Of a stretch of 23,041 nt of DNA, positions 7,381 to 16,106 are shown one piece after another. The DNA comes from Saprospiraceae bacterium (GTDB lineage: Bacteria; Bacteroidota; Bacteroidia; Chitinophagales; Saprospiraceae), in the NCBI GenBank assembly GCA_013001805.1, contig JABDLW010000397.1, positions 1 to 23,041 of the forward strand. The letters are read 5' to 3'. Position 1 is the first letter of the stretch; every line of letters begins with the position of its first letter. A program made the position numbers and the translations under genes. The notes under the pieces were generated by a model. The model saw only the letters and a list, made by a program, of their open reading frames with translations, was not told the origin of the DNA and did no database searches.

Positions 7381-8970
7381 ATGAGCACCCAAGGCCTGCA
7401 AGCGATTACTCCCCGTTCTTTTTTTATACTCTTTTTGGTCCTTAGCATTCCAGTGTTTCTTGTCAATCTGGGTACCGTGCCCTTTATTGAAGACGAGGGA
7501 ATTCGAGGTCTGGTAGCCTTGGAAATGATCCATTCGGGTAACTATATCTCACCAACTCTGTACGGTGAAGCCTACTTTAAAAAACCTCCCTTGTGGAATT
7601 GGATTTTGGTAGTAAGTTATAAGTTATTTGGAAGCGCCAATGAGCTTAGCACCAGAATTCCCACCGTGTTTTTCCTATTCCTGTTTACAATCAATATTTA
7701 TGCCCTGACACGAAAGTATATCGGTGAGCAAAAAGCTGTCTTGAGTGCACTGATGTTTATCACCTGTGGTCGCATCCTTTTTTGGGATTCAATGCTGGGA
7801 TTGATTGATATCATGTTTAGCTGGATGATCTTTTTACTATTTTTTTGGATTTTTCATTTCCATAAGAAAAGAAAATGGCTTTTACTTTATACGGGAGTCT
7901 ATGCGCTGGCTGCTATTGCTTTTATGCTGAAAGCGCTGCCCTCACTTGTTTTCCTGGTGTTAAGTCTGTTGACAGCAATTGTATATTTCAAATCATGGAA
8001 AAGACTATTATCCTGGCAACATCTTATGGGCATAATCACCTTTTGCATATTAGTTGGATTCTATTTCTGGTTGTACGCAAGAGAGGGTCCAATCACGGAG
8101 TTACTGTCAGTCTTTGTAAGTGAATCCACACAAAGGACCGCAATCAAGTACGGTTATTGGGCAGCTATTTTGCAAGTTGGGAGATTTCCCTTCGAGATGA
8201 TTTACCATTTTCTCCCCTGGTCTTTAATGATCGTCCTTGTGTTCCAAACCAAATTAATAGCCAAAATATCACAAGAGTCACTGGTAGCGTTTGCTGCGAT
8301 TACTTTCTTTGTCAACATCCTTATATACTGGAGTTCACCCGAGGTCTACCCAAGATATCTCTTCATGTTTGCACCTCTTCTTTTCATTGTTTTTTTGCAC
8401 TTGTACGGGCAGAATGGATCGACTTCGGTTAAGATCGTTGACTTTGCCCTCTGCCTGGTTGCCACCGTCGTCTTTCTGGGATCTTTTTATGTATTTTTTA
8501 ACGAAGATACCCGGCAACTTCCCGGACTGGGCTGGAAATGGTTTATTTCTGCTTTACCCATGGGAGGATCCTTAATTCATATGGTCAGATTTAGAAGACA
8601 ACGGTTATATAGCCTTTGCATATTTCTCATAGCTGCGAGGTTGGGCTTTTCTCTGATAGTACTACCGGTGCGGGGTGAGAATGATCTCGTGGCTCAGACC
8701 AGGCGTGATGCCTACCGCATTGCGTCAAGAGTCGGAGAAGAACCACTCAGGATTTTGCAACATGATACTATGCGTTATGAAGCCGGATTCTATTTGACAT
8801 CTAGCCTGGGAAAAGTTATTTCAGTTACGCAAGATTCCACTGACAAGGCATACTTACTAGTGAATCTGGACAAATACACTACCTTGCAGACCCAATTTAA
8901 GAAAATCGATTCGATGCGAGTGAAACGGGAAGAGCAATATGTTTACTTGGTTAAAGCTTTGGCAGATTAA
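7381..8970 (+). CDS. ArnT-like GT-C family integral membrane glycosyltransferase
   Basis: This 529-residue polytopic protein belongs to the PMT/ArnT (GT-C) family, which moves a sugar from a polyprenyl-phosphate carrier to an acceptor on the periplasmic side of the inner membrane. After the first membrane helix (RSFFILFLVLSIPVFLVNL) the first periplasmic loop carries the acidic catalytic motif EDEG (Glu37-Asp38-Glu39). It continues with GLVALEMIHSGNYISPTLYGEAYFKKPPLWNW in pieces, a layout typical of ArnT (the DE pair, then YFxKPPL). About ten further hydrophobic segments follow, then a short soluble tail. ATG 7381 was preferred to TTG 7360 on promoter position. A GT2 gene making the lipid-linked sugar follows after 3 bp. 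The sugar and the acceptor (lipid A, protein or glycan) cannot be read from sequence; true 4-aminoarabinose transfer is only one option. Confidence 0.85.
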   Translation: MSTQGLQAITPRSFFILFLVLSIPVFLVNLGTVPFIEDEGIRGLVALEMIHSGNYISPTLYGEAYFKKPPLWNWILVVSYKLFGSANELSTRIPTVFFLFLFTINIYALTRKYIGEQKAVLSALMFITCGRILFWDSMLGLIDIMFSWMIFLLFFWIFHFHKKRKWLLLYTGVYALAAIAFMLKALPSLVFLVLSLLTAIVYFKSWKRLLSWQHLMGIITFCILVGFYFWLYAREGPITELLSVFVSESTQRTAIKYGYWAAILQVGRFPFEMIYHFLPWSLMIVLVFQTKLIAKISQESLVAFAAITFFVNILIYWSSPEVYPRYLFMFAPLLFIVFLHLYGQNGSTSVKIVDFALCLVATVVFLGSFYVFFNEDTRQLPGLGWKWFISALPMGGSLIHMVRFRRQRLYSLCIFLIAARLGFSLIVLPVRGENDLVAQTRRDAYRIASRVGEEPLRILQHDTMRYEAGFYLTSSLGKVISVTQDSTDKAYLLVNLDKYTTLQTQFKKIDSMRVKREEQYVYLVKALAD

Positions 8971-8973
8971 GGT

Positions 8974-9948
8974 ATGAGCGAGATCGAGATTTCGGTAGTA
9001 GTTTGCGTTTACAACGAACAAGACAACGTCAAACCTCTAATAGATTCAGTAAGAGAAGCATTGAAAGGTTTTTCTTACGAGTTGATTTATGTAGACGATG
9101 GTTCTACGGATAATACCCTGAAGCACCTGCAAGAAAGCTCCTTTCATAATCTAAAAATCATTGAACTTAGAAAAAACTACGGGCAAAGTCTGGCTTTGAT
9201 GGCTGGCATCGATGCAGCGGCTGGAGAGTATATAGTGACTATGGATGGCGATCTTCAAAATGATCCATTCGACATCCCTCATATGTTAAAGCAGAGCAAA
9301 GAAGGAAATTGGGATTTGGTTGCTGGTATTCGTAAAAATCGTAAAGACGGTATGCTGTTGCGAAAATTACCAAGCAAAATTGCCAATTATATTATCCGTC
9401 GCAGTTCGGGAGTGGCAATAAAAGACTATGGCTGCACCCTCAAACTATTTAAAAAAGAAATAGCCAAAGACCTGGGGTTATATGGTGAGCTCCACCGTTT
9501 CATACCAGTTCTGGCCAATCTGGAGGGGGCTACCATTAGCCAAATGGAAGTGAAACATCACGCTCGAACGCACGGTGAGTCAAAATACGGTATGGGAAGA
9601 ACGATAAAGGTGATGAGTGATTTAGTGCTCATGCTCTTCTTTAAGAAGTACCTGCAAAGACCCATGCATCTCTTTGGCAATTTTGGCGTCATTATTTTTG
9701 TGATTGGAGTTGCTATTAATCTATATATGCTCTTTCTCAAGTTTCAGGGTCAGGATATCTGGGGGAAACCTTTGATGCTGGTGGGGATTTTGTTTGTTCT
9801 TACAGGCATTCAATTGATTACTTTTGGCATTTTTGTCGAACTGCAAATGCGCACCTATTATGAATCGCAAAACAAGAAACCTTATCAAATAAGAAATATT
9901 TTTGAGCCGACTCAATCAGCCCAATCCATAAAGAAACCTTTGCACTGA
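8974..9948 (+). CDS. Family 2 polyprenyl-phosphate glycosyltransferase (ArnC/DPM1/GtrB type)
   Basis: This 324-residue enzyme is predicted to transfer a sugar from a nucleotide donor to undecaprenyl phosphate at the cytoplasmic face. The GT-A fold starts SVVVCVYNEQDNV. It shows the donor-binding YVDDGSTDN (Asp41-Asp42), the metal-binding MDGDLQNDP (Asp91-x-Asp93), GCTLKLFKK, and the RTHGESKYG acceptor-side motif of this clade. Two transmembrane helices close the protein (about 232-255 and 264-288), followed by a basic tail, matching GtrB/ArnC topology. It starts 3 bp after the GT-C gene stop, so the two are surely cotranscribed and form a donor-maker/transferase pair. No ArnE/F- or GtrA-like flippase is adjacent. 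The sugar is unknown. Confidence 0.9.
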   Translation: MSEIEISVVVCVYNEQDNVKPLIDSVREALKGFSYELIYVDDGSTDNTLKHLQESSFHNLKIIELRKNYGQSLALMAGIDAAAGEYIVTMDGDLQNDPFDIPHMLKQSKEGNWDLVAGIRKNRKDGMLLRKLPSKIANYIIRRSSGVAIKDYGCTLKLFKKEIAKDLGLYGELHRFIPVLANLEGATISQMEVKHHARTHGESKYGMGRTIKVMSDLVLMLFFKKYLQRPMHLFGNFGVIIFVIGVAINLYMLFLKFQGQDIWGKPLMLVGILFVLTGIQLITFGIFVELQMRTYYESQNKKPYQIRNIFEPTQSAQSIKKPLH

Positions 9949-9991
9949 CATAATCGTTTCTTTTTAAATAAATTCGGAAATCTTCCTAGCA

Positions 9992-12900
9992 ATGACTATA
10001 TCGCAAAAATCTTTGTTGATTTTTTTACTTTTCTTGATCACTTCGGTTTCCTGTCTCAGTCAATCTTTTGAGGAGGCAACCTGGCAACAGAAAGATAGCA
10101 TGATTGCTACACTCTACCAGGGAGGCGCAATTAATGTGATCGGTGGATTAATTGGGGAAGCATATAAGGCTGAAAAAGAAGCGGAGCAACCGGATAAAGA
10201 AGCACTGGCAGCGTTTAGCTTGTGGCAAGGTATTAGGTACTTCACAGAACAAAATATCATTGAGGCCGAACCCTTCTTCGAAGAAGCCCTTACACATTTT
10301 AGCGAGCTGCCAAATGCAGATCCCACCCGACACCGGGATGCGTTATTAAATATGGCAGATCTACAAGTGCAAAAGGGCGAAGTCTCTAAATCAATCGAAA
10401 TGCTTGACGGGGCATTGAAAATGATGGAGCAGGATGTTTCAGCTCATCCTGGCATTTACCTGGCAACCTTGCTTCAAGCTGTGGATGTGAGTATTCAAGC
10501 CGGTGAAAATGACAAAGCACTGGTATTTTCACGGAAGGCTTTAAGCCATGCACAGGAGAATTATGGCAATCAATCGGATGAATATTTACAAGCACTGCAA
10601 AGCGTAGGAAAAACCTATTTGGCCCAAGGAGAAACCAAAAGGGCATCTAATTTAATTTTGCAAGCGTATGAATTGGCAAAAAATTACCTGCCCACTGATC
10701 ACCCCAATCGCATATATTATGGCAACAATGCCGTGACTGTCTTAAGAAGATTAGGTAGATACAATAGTGCCGAAAAAACGTATAAGGAGATGTTGCAATT
10801 CTTCGAAGAAAATGCATCTTTTAAAAATGATAATCTTTATCCTGCATTACTCGATGATATTGGTCTTTTTTATGAAGAACAAGGAGATCTTGCAAATGCT
10901 TATGACTACTATGATCGCGCCAATGTGCTATTTGCACTACGTTTGGAGAGAAATGACCCCACTTATATAAAGTCTCAAATTAATGTGGGTAATGCCCTAC
11001 GTAAACAAAATAAATTTACCGAAGCAGAAAGCTACTACTTGGATGCATTACAAAATATTAGAAGTGTCTATAATGAAAATAGCTGGTCAGAGGCAATTTT
11101 GCGTGATAATCTAGCCGACATCTACTTTGAAACAGAGCAATACCAGAAATCGCTGGAGCAGAGAGAAATATTTAGGTCTATCGCAGAACTGGTTTGGGGC
11201 CCAAATCATGAGGAATTTGCCCTTGCTTTATTTAATGTTGGCAAAACACATGCAAAACTTGGCAACAAAGGGGAAGCAAGAGAGTATCAGGAAACTGCCA
11301 ACACCAAAATAAGGCAACTTTATGGAGATTTTAACTCCCGAGCTTATGATGTCTCTAAATCACTTGCCGAGCTTTACCAGGAAGAAGATCCCGGGCTAGC
11401 TCTCACATATTACAACCAGGCAGTCGAATTTATTCTAAAGTATTGCCGTACAATTCTACCACTTTATCCCAGAGCTGACCGCGCTGTGATTATGCAGGAC
11501 TTCGATCAGCTGCTCGCACGATTTAGTGCATTTATTTTAAGTCAGCAAGATCAATCAGAAACCGCCGTATTGTCACTGCAAAATGCATTTCTAAATTATA
11601 AACAAGCAATCCAAATGCCTGACCTGGCAGCCTTGGCTACCGAATTTGTCGTTCCTAAAACAGAGCTGCGAAAACAATATGGCCAATGGCAAACCATCAG
11701 ACAGCAAATCATCGATGCGCAGGCACTGACAATTGCACAAAGGAAAGAACGTGAACTGGATATTGATCTACTCTCCACGCAAATTTATAATATTCAAGAA
11801 AAAATGCTACCTGCGTTCAGTTCAGAAATATGCAGGTCGTTGACGCAATTTAAAAGTATGAATGAAATTAAAATCTCCCTCGATGCTGAAGACATTGTTA
11901 TTGATTTTAATGAAATACTATTTTATGACGCGGAAAATAATAGTTACTCCAATAATGGCACGTACCTGGCATTCGTGACTGCCAGCAGACTCGGTCAAAC
12001 CAAAATGGTGAGGTTGCAATTAAATAAAAATGTGCGGGGCACAAGTCAACTGGAAAATCAATCGAGTTACGTCTCGCAAATCTGGCAACCTCTTTCTTCG
12101 CTCTTACCGGACAAAGGCAGAATCATTTTTTCACCGGATGGCTTTATGCATAAGATTTCGTTTTATATGCTGCCGTCTCCAAATGGGAAAATGCTTGTAG
12201 ATCAATACGACATACTTATTGTTCCTAATTTAAAATCCATACCTTCTGGCAATACCTCAACTTCGTTGTCAAACGCACTACTGATGGGAGCCACTGACTA
12301 CTATGAAAACAATACTGATTCGAGTGCGCTTCAGCCATCCTACCTACTAAAAATAAATCCTGGAGAAATTGCCACAATGGAAGTCAGATCATCCCAGCAA
12401 TTTACCCAAACAATTAACTCTCCACTGGAGATAAATACATTATCGACACAACTTGAAAAAAAGAAAAAATCAGTCGAAATGCTCATTGGTAAGGACGTCT
12501 CTAAAAACAACCTGCATCAAATGCTTCAGGCAAAAAGTTACCAGTTGGTTCATCTGACAACACCAGCCTTCATCCTTAATAACTTAGATAGTACTCGTAC
12601 AGTTCTACCATCGACACAATCAAATCACACCGGCCTCGCCATGGCAGGGGCTCATTCATCCTGGACAAATGACACACTCAGCACCGATGTAGTAGATGAC
12701 GGTCTTCTGACGGCAAGTGAAATTCAAAGTTTAGCCCTGAGCCAGACCGATTTAATTGTCTGTCCTGCCATAGCGGGCAACCTCTCAGCCGACGGAGAAG
12801 GATTATCTATTTTGAAACACGCATTTTTGCAGGCTGGAGCAAAAAATATCATAATTACTCTTTGGCCAATATCCGAAAAGGATCGACTATCATTTCTCCA

Positions 12901-13021
12901 GTTGTTTTATAAAAATCTACTTAAGCTATCTGATATAGAACAAGCCTTCAGAAGAACCCAACTTAAACTGAAAAAGAAATACGATGTGAGATATTGGGCC
13001 GGTTATCAATTAATATCGTGA
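9992..13021 (+). CDS. Exported TPR protein with a degenerate C-terminal CHAT domain
   Basis: This 1009-residue protein has an N-terminal signal sequence (KSLLIFLLFLITSVSCLSQ), so it is probably periplasmic or envelope-bound; SVSC is not a strict lipobox. Residues from about 45 to 480 form tetratricopeptide repeats (for example ALLNMADLQVQKGEVSKSIEML and ALLDDIGLFYEEQGDLANAYDYY). The C-terminal ~330 residues follow the caspase-like CHAT fold: GRIIFSPDGFMHKISFYML, YQLVHLTTPAFI, LLTASEIQSLAL, DLIVCPAIAG, FLQAGAKNIIITLWPI, and the closing YWAGYQLIS. The usual catalytic His of 'ATHG' is Pro858 here. The usual Cys of 'SACxTG' falls on Ala926/Ile927, with Cys924 slightly upstream, so proteolysis is unlikely. 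It lies 43 bp after the glycosyltransferase pair, without an obvious promoter of its own. Its role is unknown. Confidence 0.85.
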   Translation: MTISQKSLLIFLLFLITSVSCLSQSFEEATWQQKDSMIATLYQGGAINVIGGLIGEAYKAEKEAEQPDKEALAAFSLWQGIRYFTEQNIIEAEPFFEEALTHFSELPNADPTRHRDALLNMADLQVQKGEVSKSIEMLDGALKMMEQDVSAHPGIYLATLLQAVDVSIQAGENDKALVFSRKALSHAQENYGNQSDEYLQALQSVGKTYLAQGETKRASNLILQAYELAKNYLPTDHPNRIYYGNNAVTVLRRLGRYNSAEKTYKEMLQFFEENASFKNDNLYPALLDDIGLFYEEQGDLANAYDYYDRANVLFALRLERNDPTYIKSQINVGNALRKQNKFTEAESYYLDALQNIRSVYNENSWSEAILRDNLADIYFETEQYQKSLEQREIFRSIAELVWGPNHEEFALALFNVGKTHAKLGNKGEAREYQETANTKIRQLYGDFNSRAYDVSKSLAELYQEEDPGLALTYYNQAVEFILKYCRTILPLYPRADRAVIMQDFDQLLARFSAFILSQQDQSETAVLSLQNAFLNYKQAIQMPDLAALATEFVVPKTELRKQYGQWQTIRQQIIDAQALTIAQRKERELDIDLLSTQIYNIQEKMLPAFSSEICRSLTQFKSMNEIKISLDAEDIVIDFNEILFYDAENNSYSNNGTYLAFVTASRLGQTKMVRLQLNKNVRGTSQLENQSSYVSQIWQPLSSLLPDKGRIIFSPDGFMHKISFYMLPSPNGKMLVDQYDILIVPNLKSIPSGNTSTSLSNALLMGATDYYENNTDSSALQPSYLLKINPGEIATMEVRSSQQFTQTINSPLEINTLSTQLEKKKKSVEMLIGKDVSKNNLHQMLQAKSYQLVHLTTPAFILNNLDSTRTVLPSTQSNHTGLAMAGAHSSWTNDTLSTDVVDDGLLTASEIQSLALSQTDLIVCPAIAGNLSADGEGLSILKHAFLQAGAKNIIITLWPISEKDRLSFLQLFYKNLLKLSDIEQAFRRTQLKLKKKYDVRYWAGYQLIS

Positions 13022-13098
13022 TAAAATTCTCTGCCCAAACGGGGGCTATTTCGAATCGTTAAAAAATATTCAAGCATTTTACGTCGAGGGCATCATAA

Positions 13099-15186
13099 TT
13101 AAGGCCGGAGATTAGCGTGTTCAATTACTCTAAAGTGTTTTTTCCAGAAATTCTGTGTCAAGCGACTCAGGTGCGATCGCTTGGCTCCACCCCAACCGTG
13201 CCTTTCACCAGGATACATCATCATTTCAAAGTCTTTGCCAAGGTCTTGTAACCTACTTACCAATTGCATGGTATTTTGCATGTGCACATTGTCATCCATC
13301 ATACCGTGAATAATAAGTAATTTTCCCTTCAGTTTGTATGCTTGCTCAATGGCTGATCCCATTTGATATCCTTCCGGATTTTCCTTTGGCAGATCCATAT
13401 ATCGCTCGGTGTATACATTATCATATAAACGCCAATCCGTAACTGGATAAAGAGAAACACCATGGGTGAAAAAATCCGCACCATTTGTCAGAGCCATGCA
13501 GGTTACATAACCTCCATAACTGCTTCCGGTAATCCCAATCTGGGTAGAATCGATAAACGGTAATGTGCGCAACCATTTTACGGCTGAGATCAAATCATCG
13601 ATCTCCCATTTCCCCAGAGATCTATGCATGTAATCCATTCCCTTTTTTCCGAATTTTCCGCTTCCCCGGTTGTCCATTGTTATGCTGATAATATCATGGT
13701 TAGCATAAAAGTCAGCAGAGAAATTTTGGTAAAAGTTTAACACCCTTCCTGCATCAGGTCCCCCATATACGGTAAAGACAACCGGATATTTGTGTCGTGG
13801 GTCAAATCCTTTGGGTAACACCCAAAATCCGGGTAATGTAAATCCGTCTTCGGTTTTAATTGATAGTGATTCGACGGTCACCCCAGCCAGCTTATTTATG
13901 TCTTCTTCCACTGCATCAAAAATGAAAATAGGTTTTCCTTTGCCGTCTAAAATCTGACTGGTCTCGACTTTGTTTAAAGTTGAATACAGATCGTGGAAAT
14001 AAGACTTATTTGGAGACGGTTTGACCTGATGCCAACCCGGCTCGGAAGTGATTTGGCGCAGGTTCTGTCCATTAATTCCCACGCTAAAAAAATGTCTGTC
14101 TGTCGCTATAGGGCCGGTTGCATAAAAATAGATCTGCTGATGGCCCAAGTCGATTTCCGAGATTTCCAACACACCCCAGGGCACCGGAGTAAGATGTGTC
14201 AGGGCACCTTCAAGATCCATGCTGTACAAATTATACCATCCGCTGCGGTTACTGCGAAAAACAAAACTATTTTGATTCAGAAAAGTTATTTCTTCGATAA
14301 AATCCACCCAGGTGTTTTGGGTTTCTTTATAAATTATTTTTCTCGTACCAGTATTAGGATCTGCACACACGATATGCAGGGTATCCTGACTACGGTTCAA
14401 TTCCTGAAATAACAAATGTTTGCTATCGGGTGTCCAGAAAGGAAAGGCAGAATATTGGTCTTTAAGACTATCTTCTTCGATCCGGGTGAGACTCCCGGTC
14501 TCGACATCGACAATGATAAATTGAACATTGGGATTGGTATCTCCGGCTTTGGGATAGTACATGAGTTCCATATCACCGTGTTGTCCTGAAGATCTAAGTA
14601 ATCTGAATTCGGGTACCGCAGCATCATCAAACCGTAGAAAAGCCAATTTTCGACTATCCGGACTCCACCAAAACGCAGCATGGTTGGAAGATCTACCTAA
14701 GATTTCTTCGTAATAAACCCATGATGCCCAACCATTGTATACCGTTTCTGAACCATCATAGGTTAGTCTCCTCTCGATGTTTTTCTTGATGTCATATACA
14801 TATAAGTCGTGATCTTTCGTGTACGCGATGGTCTTCTTATCAAAGGCTAATCTTGCATTTTTTTCCTCGCTTGAATCCTGCGTCAACTGCTGTTCGGATC
14901 CATCTGGCATCACCAAATAAAGATCCTGCTTTTGGTACTGTATCATGGATCCATTTCCCAGATGCAAAGGATGACTGAAATATGGTTTTTCCATTCGCGC
15001 ATCTTTCCAAACTGATCGCTGTCCACCCGGTAAGGAAACCCGTACAAATAGCTCCCTGGTACCCTCCACTTGTGACATTAGAAAGTGATCATCATCCAAC
15101 CATCCCTCAAATCTCTCTTGTGCCAACATTAAATGAAATTGCAAGAGGAATGCGAAAACTGCTAAAAACTTAATCAAACTTGGCAT
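13099..15186 (-). CDS. Exported dipeptidyl peptidase IV-family serine peptidase (S9B)
   Basis: This 695-residue peptidase is predicted to remove N-terminal dipeptides (classically Xaa-Pro) from peptides in the periplasm or outside. A signal peptide (SLIKFLAVFAFLLQFHLMLA) precedes a beta-propeller carrying the amino-terminus-binding Glu pair in SWVYYEEILG (Glu160-Glu161) and WWSPDSRKLAFLRFDD. The alpha/beta-hydrolase domain has YGGPDAG (Tyr474, oxyanion), MDNRGSGKFG, the nucleophile GSSYGGY (Ser556), Asp631 in HGMMDDNVHMQNT and His663 in ERHGWGG, so the triad is intact. A longer frame exists from a TTG at 15216, but that codon overlaps a -7-like element, so ATG 15186 is preferred. Dipeptidyl versus prolyl-tripeptidyl specificity cannot be decided by eye. 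It is convergent with the TPR-CHAT gene. Confidence 0.9.
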   Translation of the reverse strand: MPSLIKFLAVFAFLLQFHLMLAQERFEGWLDDDHFLMSQVEGTRELFVRVSLPGGQRSVWKDARMEKPYFSHPLHLGNGSMIQYQKQDLYLVMPDGSEQQLTQDSSEEKNARLAFDKKTIAYTKDHDLYVYDIKKNIERRLTYDGSETVYNGWASWVYYEEILGRSSNHAAFWWSPDSRKLAFLRFDDAAVPEFRLLRSSGQHGDMELMYYPKAGDTNPNVQFIIVDVETGSLTRIEEDSLKDQYSAFPFWTPDSKHLLFQELNRSQDTLHIVCADPNTGTRKIIYKETQNTWVDFIEEITFLNQNSFVFRSNRSGWYNLYSMDLEGALTHLTPVPWGVLEISEIDLGHQQIYFYATGPIATDRHFFSVGINGQNLRQITSEPGWHQVKPSPNKSYFHDLYSTLNKVETSQILDGKGKPIFIFDAVEEDINKLAGVTVESLSIKTEDGFTLPGFWVLPKGFDPRHKYPVVFTVYGGPDAGRVLNFYQNFSADFYANHDIISITMDNRGSGKFGKKGMDYMHRSLGKWEIDDLISAVKWLRTLPFIDSTQIGITGSSYGGYVTCMALTNGADFFTHGVSLYPVTDWRLYDNVYTERYMDLPKENPEGYQMGSAIEQAYKLKGKLLIIHGMMDDNVHMQNTMQLVSRLQDLGKDFEMMMYPGERHGWGGAKRSHLSRLTQNFWKKHFRVIEHANLRP

Positions 15187-15215
15187 AGTTGCTGGGAGGA
15201 CTGACCTGATACGCA

Positions 15216-15223
15216 AGATAAAA
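15216..15223 (-). promoter_or_regulatory. Possible -7 element of the S9 peptidase gene
   Basis: On the minus strand TATCTTGC (plus 15216-15223) is near the TAnnTTTG consensus, with two mismatches at the 3' side, and lies about 30 bp before ATG 15186. No convincing -33 TTG is seen, so support is weak. Confidence 0.25.
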
Positions 15224-15297
15224 AGATTCAGAAGCAGACTTTGAATGAATCATATTTTAAACTGGCAGAGATTATTCTGTAGATTATCATCGTCTTA

Positions 15298-16059
15298 CTA
15301 TGTTGCCAGAAACCCTCCATCGATATTGAAGCAGGAACCCGTTACCCAGGCACTTTGTTCGCTTAGTAAAAATTGAGTCATGTTCGAAATGTCAGTGGTA
15401 GTTCCCAATCGTTTTAGAGGCAGTTTTGCCGCGGTATCTTCTAAGATCCTCTGGGGATTGGGGAAGGCTCGTACAGAGTCTTCAAGTAAAGGTGTCTTTA
15501 CCTGAGCCGGACAAACCAGGTTGATACGAATGTCAGGTCCATAATCAAGTGCGATTTGTCTGACCAGTGCTATCAACGCACCTTTTGAAGCACTATAGGC
15601 CGGATGATTTGGGAAGGCATGAAAGGCGGCCACAGATCCCATTAATACAATGCTGCCTCCCTTCGACATATTGGGCAAGGCCTCTTTCAGAAGATAGAAT
15701 ACGGAATGAACGTTGGTCGCAAAAGTCTCCTTCCAGGTCTGCTCGGCAACTTCAGTGATTTTACCAATCCCCAGCGCACCGGCACAGGTAACGATATGAT
15801 CGATCTTGCCGAATTGATCAGTAGCTGCCTTGACCAGAGACCTGTTAATTTCAGGATCACTCACATCTCCATTCTTAAAAGTAAGCGTATCCCCTCCTTC
15901 TTGCTCAAGCAGCGCTCCTGCCTCAAAGTTACGACCATTGGCGATCACATTTGCACCTTGCCTGGCCAGATCCAAAGCTATCTGTTTCCCCATCCCGCTG
16001 GTTGCGCCAGTTATAATTGCACATTTGTCCTGAAAAGAACTCCTTTCTAAAGTGTACAT
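15298..16059 (-). CDS. SDR family NAD(P)-dependent oxidoreductase
   Basis: This 253-residue classical short-chain dehydrogenase has the cofactor loop TGATSGMG (Gly18, Gly22, Gly24), a GDVSD acidic stretch (65-68), and TCAG in place of the usual NNAG (91-94). The catalytic Ser142, Tyr155 and Lys159 are in GSVAAFHAFPNHPAYSASKGA. The end motif WVTGSCFNIDGGF is typical. A GRN after the second strand hints at NADP use but does not settle it. The substrate is unknown; FabG-like 3-oxoacyl reductases and 3-hydroxy acid or sugar dehydrogenases share this layout. It is divergent from an acyl-CoA ligase across only 47 bp, which makes a lipid-related substrate a reasonable but untested guess. Confidence 0.85.
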   Translation of the reverse strand: MYTLERSSFQDKCAIITGATSGMGKQIALDLARQGANVIANGRNFEAGALLEQEGGDTLTFKNGDVSDPEINRSLVKAATDQFGKIDHIVTCAGALGIGKITEVAEQTWKETFATNVHSVFYLLKEALPNMSKGGSIVLMGSVAAFHAFPNHPAYSASKGALIALVRQIALDYGPDIRINLVCPAQVKTPLLEDSVRAFPNPQRILEDTAAKLPLKRLGTTTDISNMTQFLLSEQSAWVTGSCFNIDGGFLAT

Positions 16060-16069
16060 AAATGCGTAG

Positions 16070-16086
16070 TTTAAACTTCGTTTAAA
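16070..16086. promoter_or_regulatory. 17-bp inverted repeat, possible shared operator
   Basis: TTTAAAC (16070-16076) and GTTTAAA (16080-16086) are perfect inverted copies around TTC. The repeat occupies a third of the 47-bp gap between the divergent SDR gene (start 16059) and the acyl-CoA ligase gene (start 16107), so a bound regulator would block both starts. The size and spacing suit a dimeric TetR- or FadR-like protein; which protein binds is unknown. Confidence 0.4.
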
Positions 16087-16106
16087 TAATCATTGATTTA
16101 CGGTGC

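Noticed and set aside
7381..9948. Calling the pair arnT and arnC (4-aminoarabinose modification of lipid A)
   Set aside because: No arnA, arnB, arnD or arnE/F genes are present, and the same folds serve many sugars and acceptors.
9992..13021. A Craspase-like (type III-E CRISPR-associated) TPR-CHAT system
   Set aside because: No CRISPR array or cas gene is nearby, the protein has a signal sequence, and its CHAT catalytic residues are missing.
13030..13060. GCCC/GGGC stem between the TPR-CHAT and S9 peptidase genes as a terminator
   Set aside because: Only four base pairs and no following T run; not distinguishable from chance.
15187..15216. Ten extra N-terminal residues on the S9 peptidase from a TTG
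   Set aside because: The TTG overlaps a -7-like element and would give an overlong signal peptide; ATG 15186 begins a standard one.
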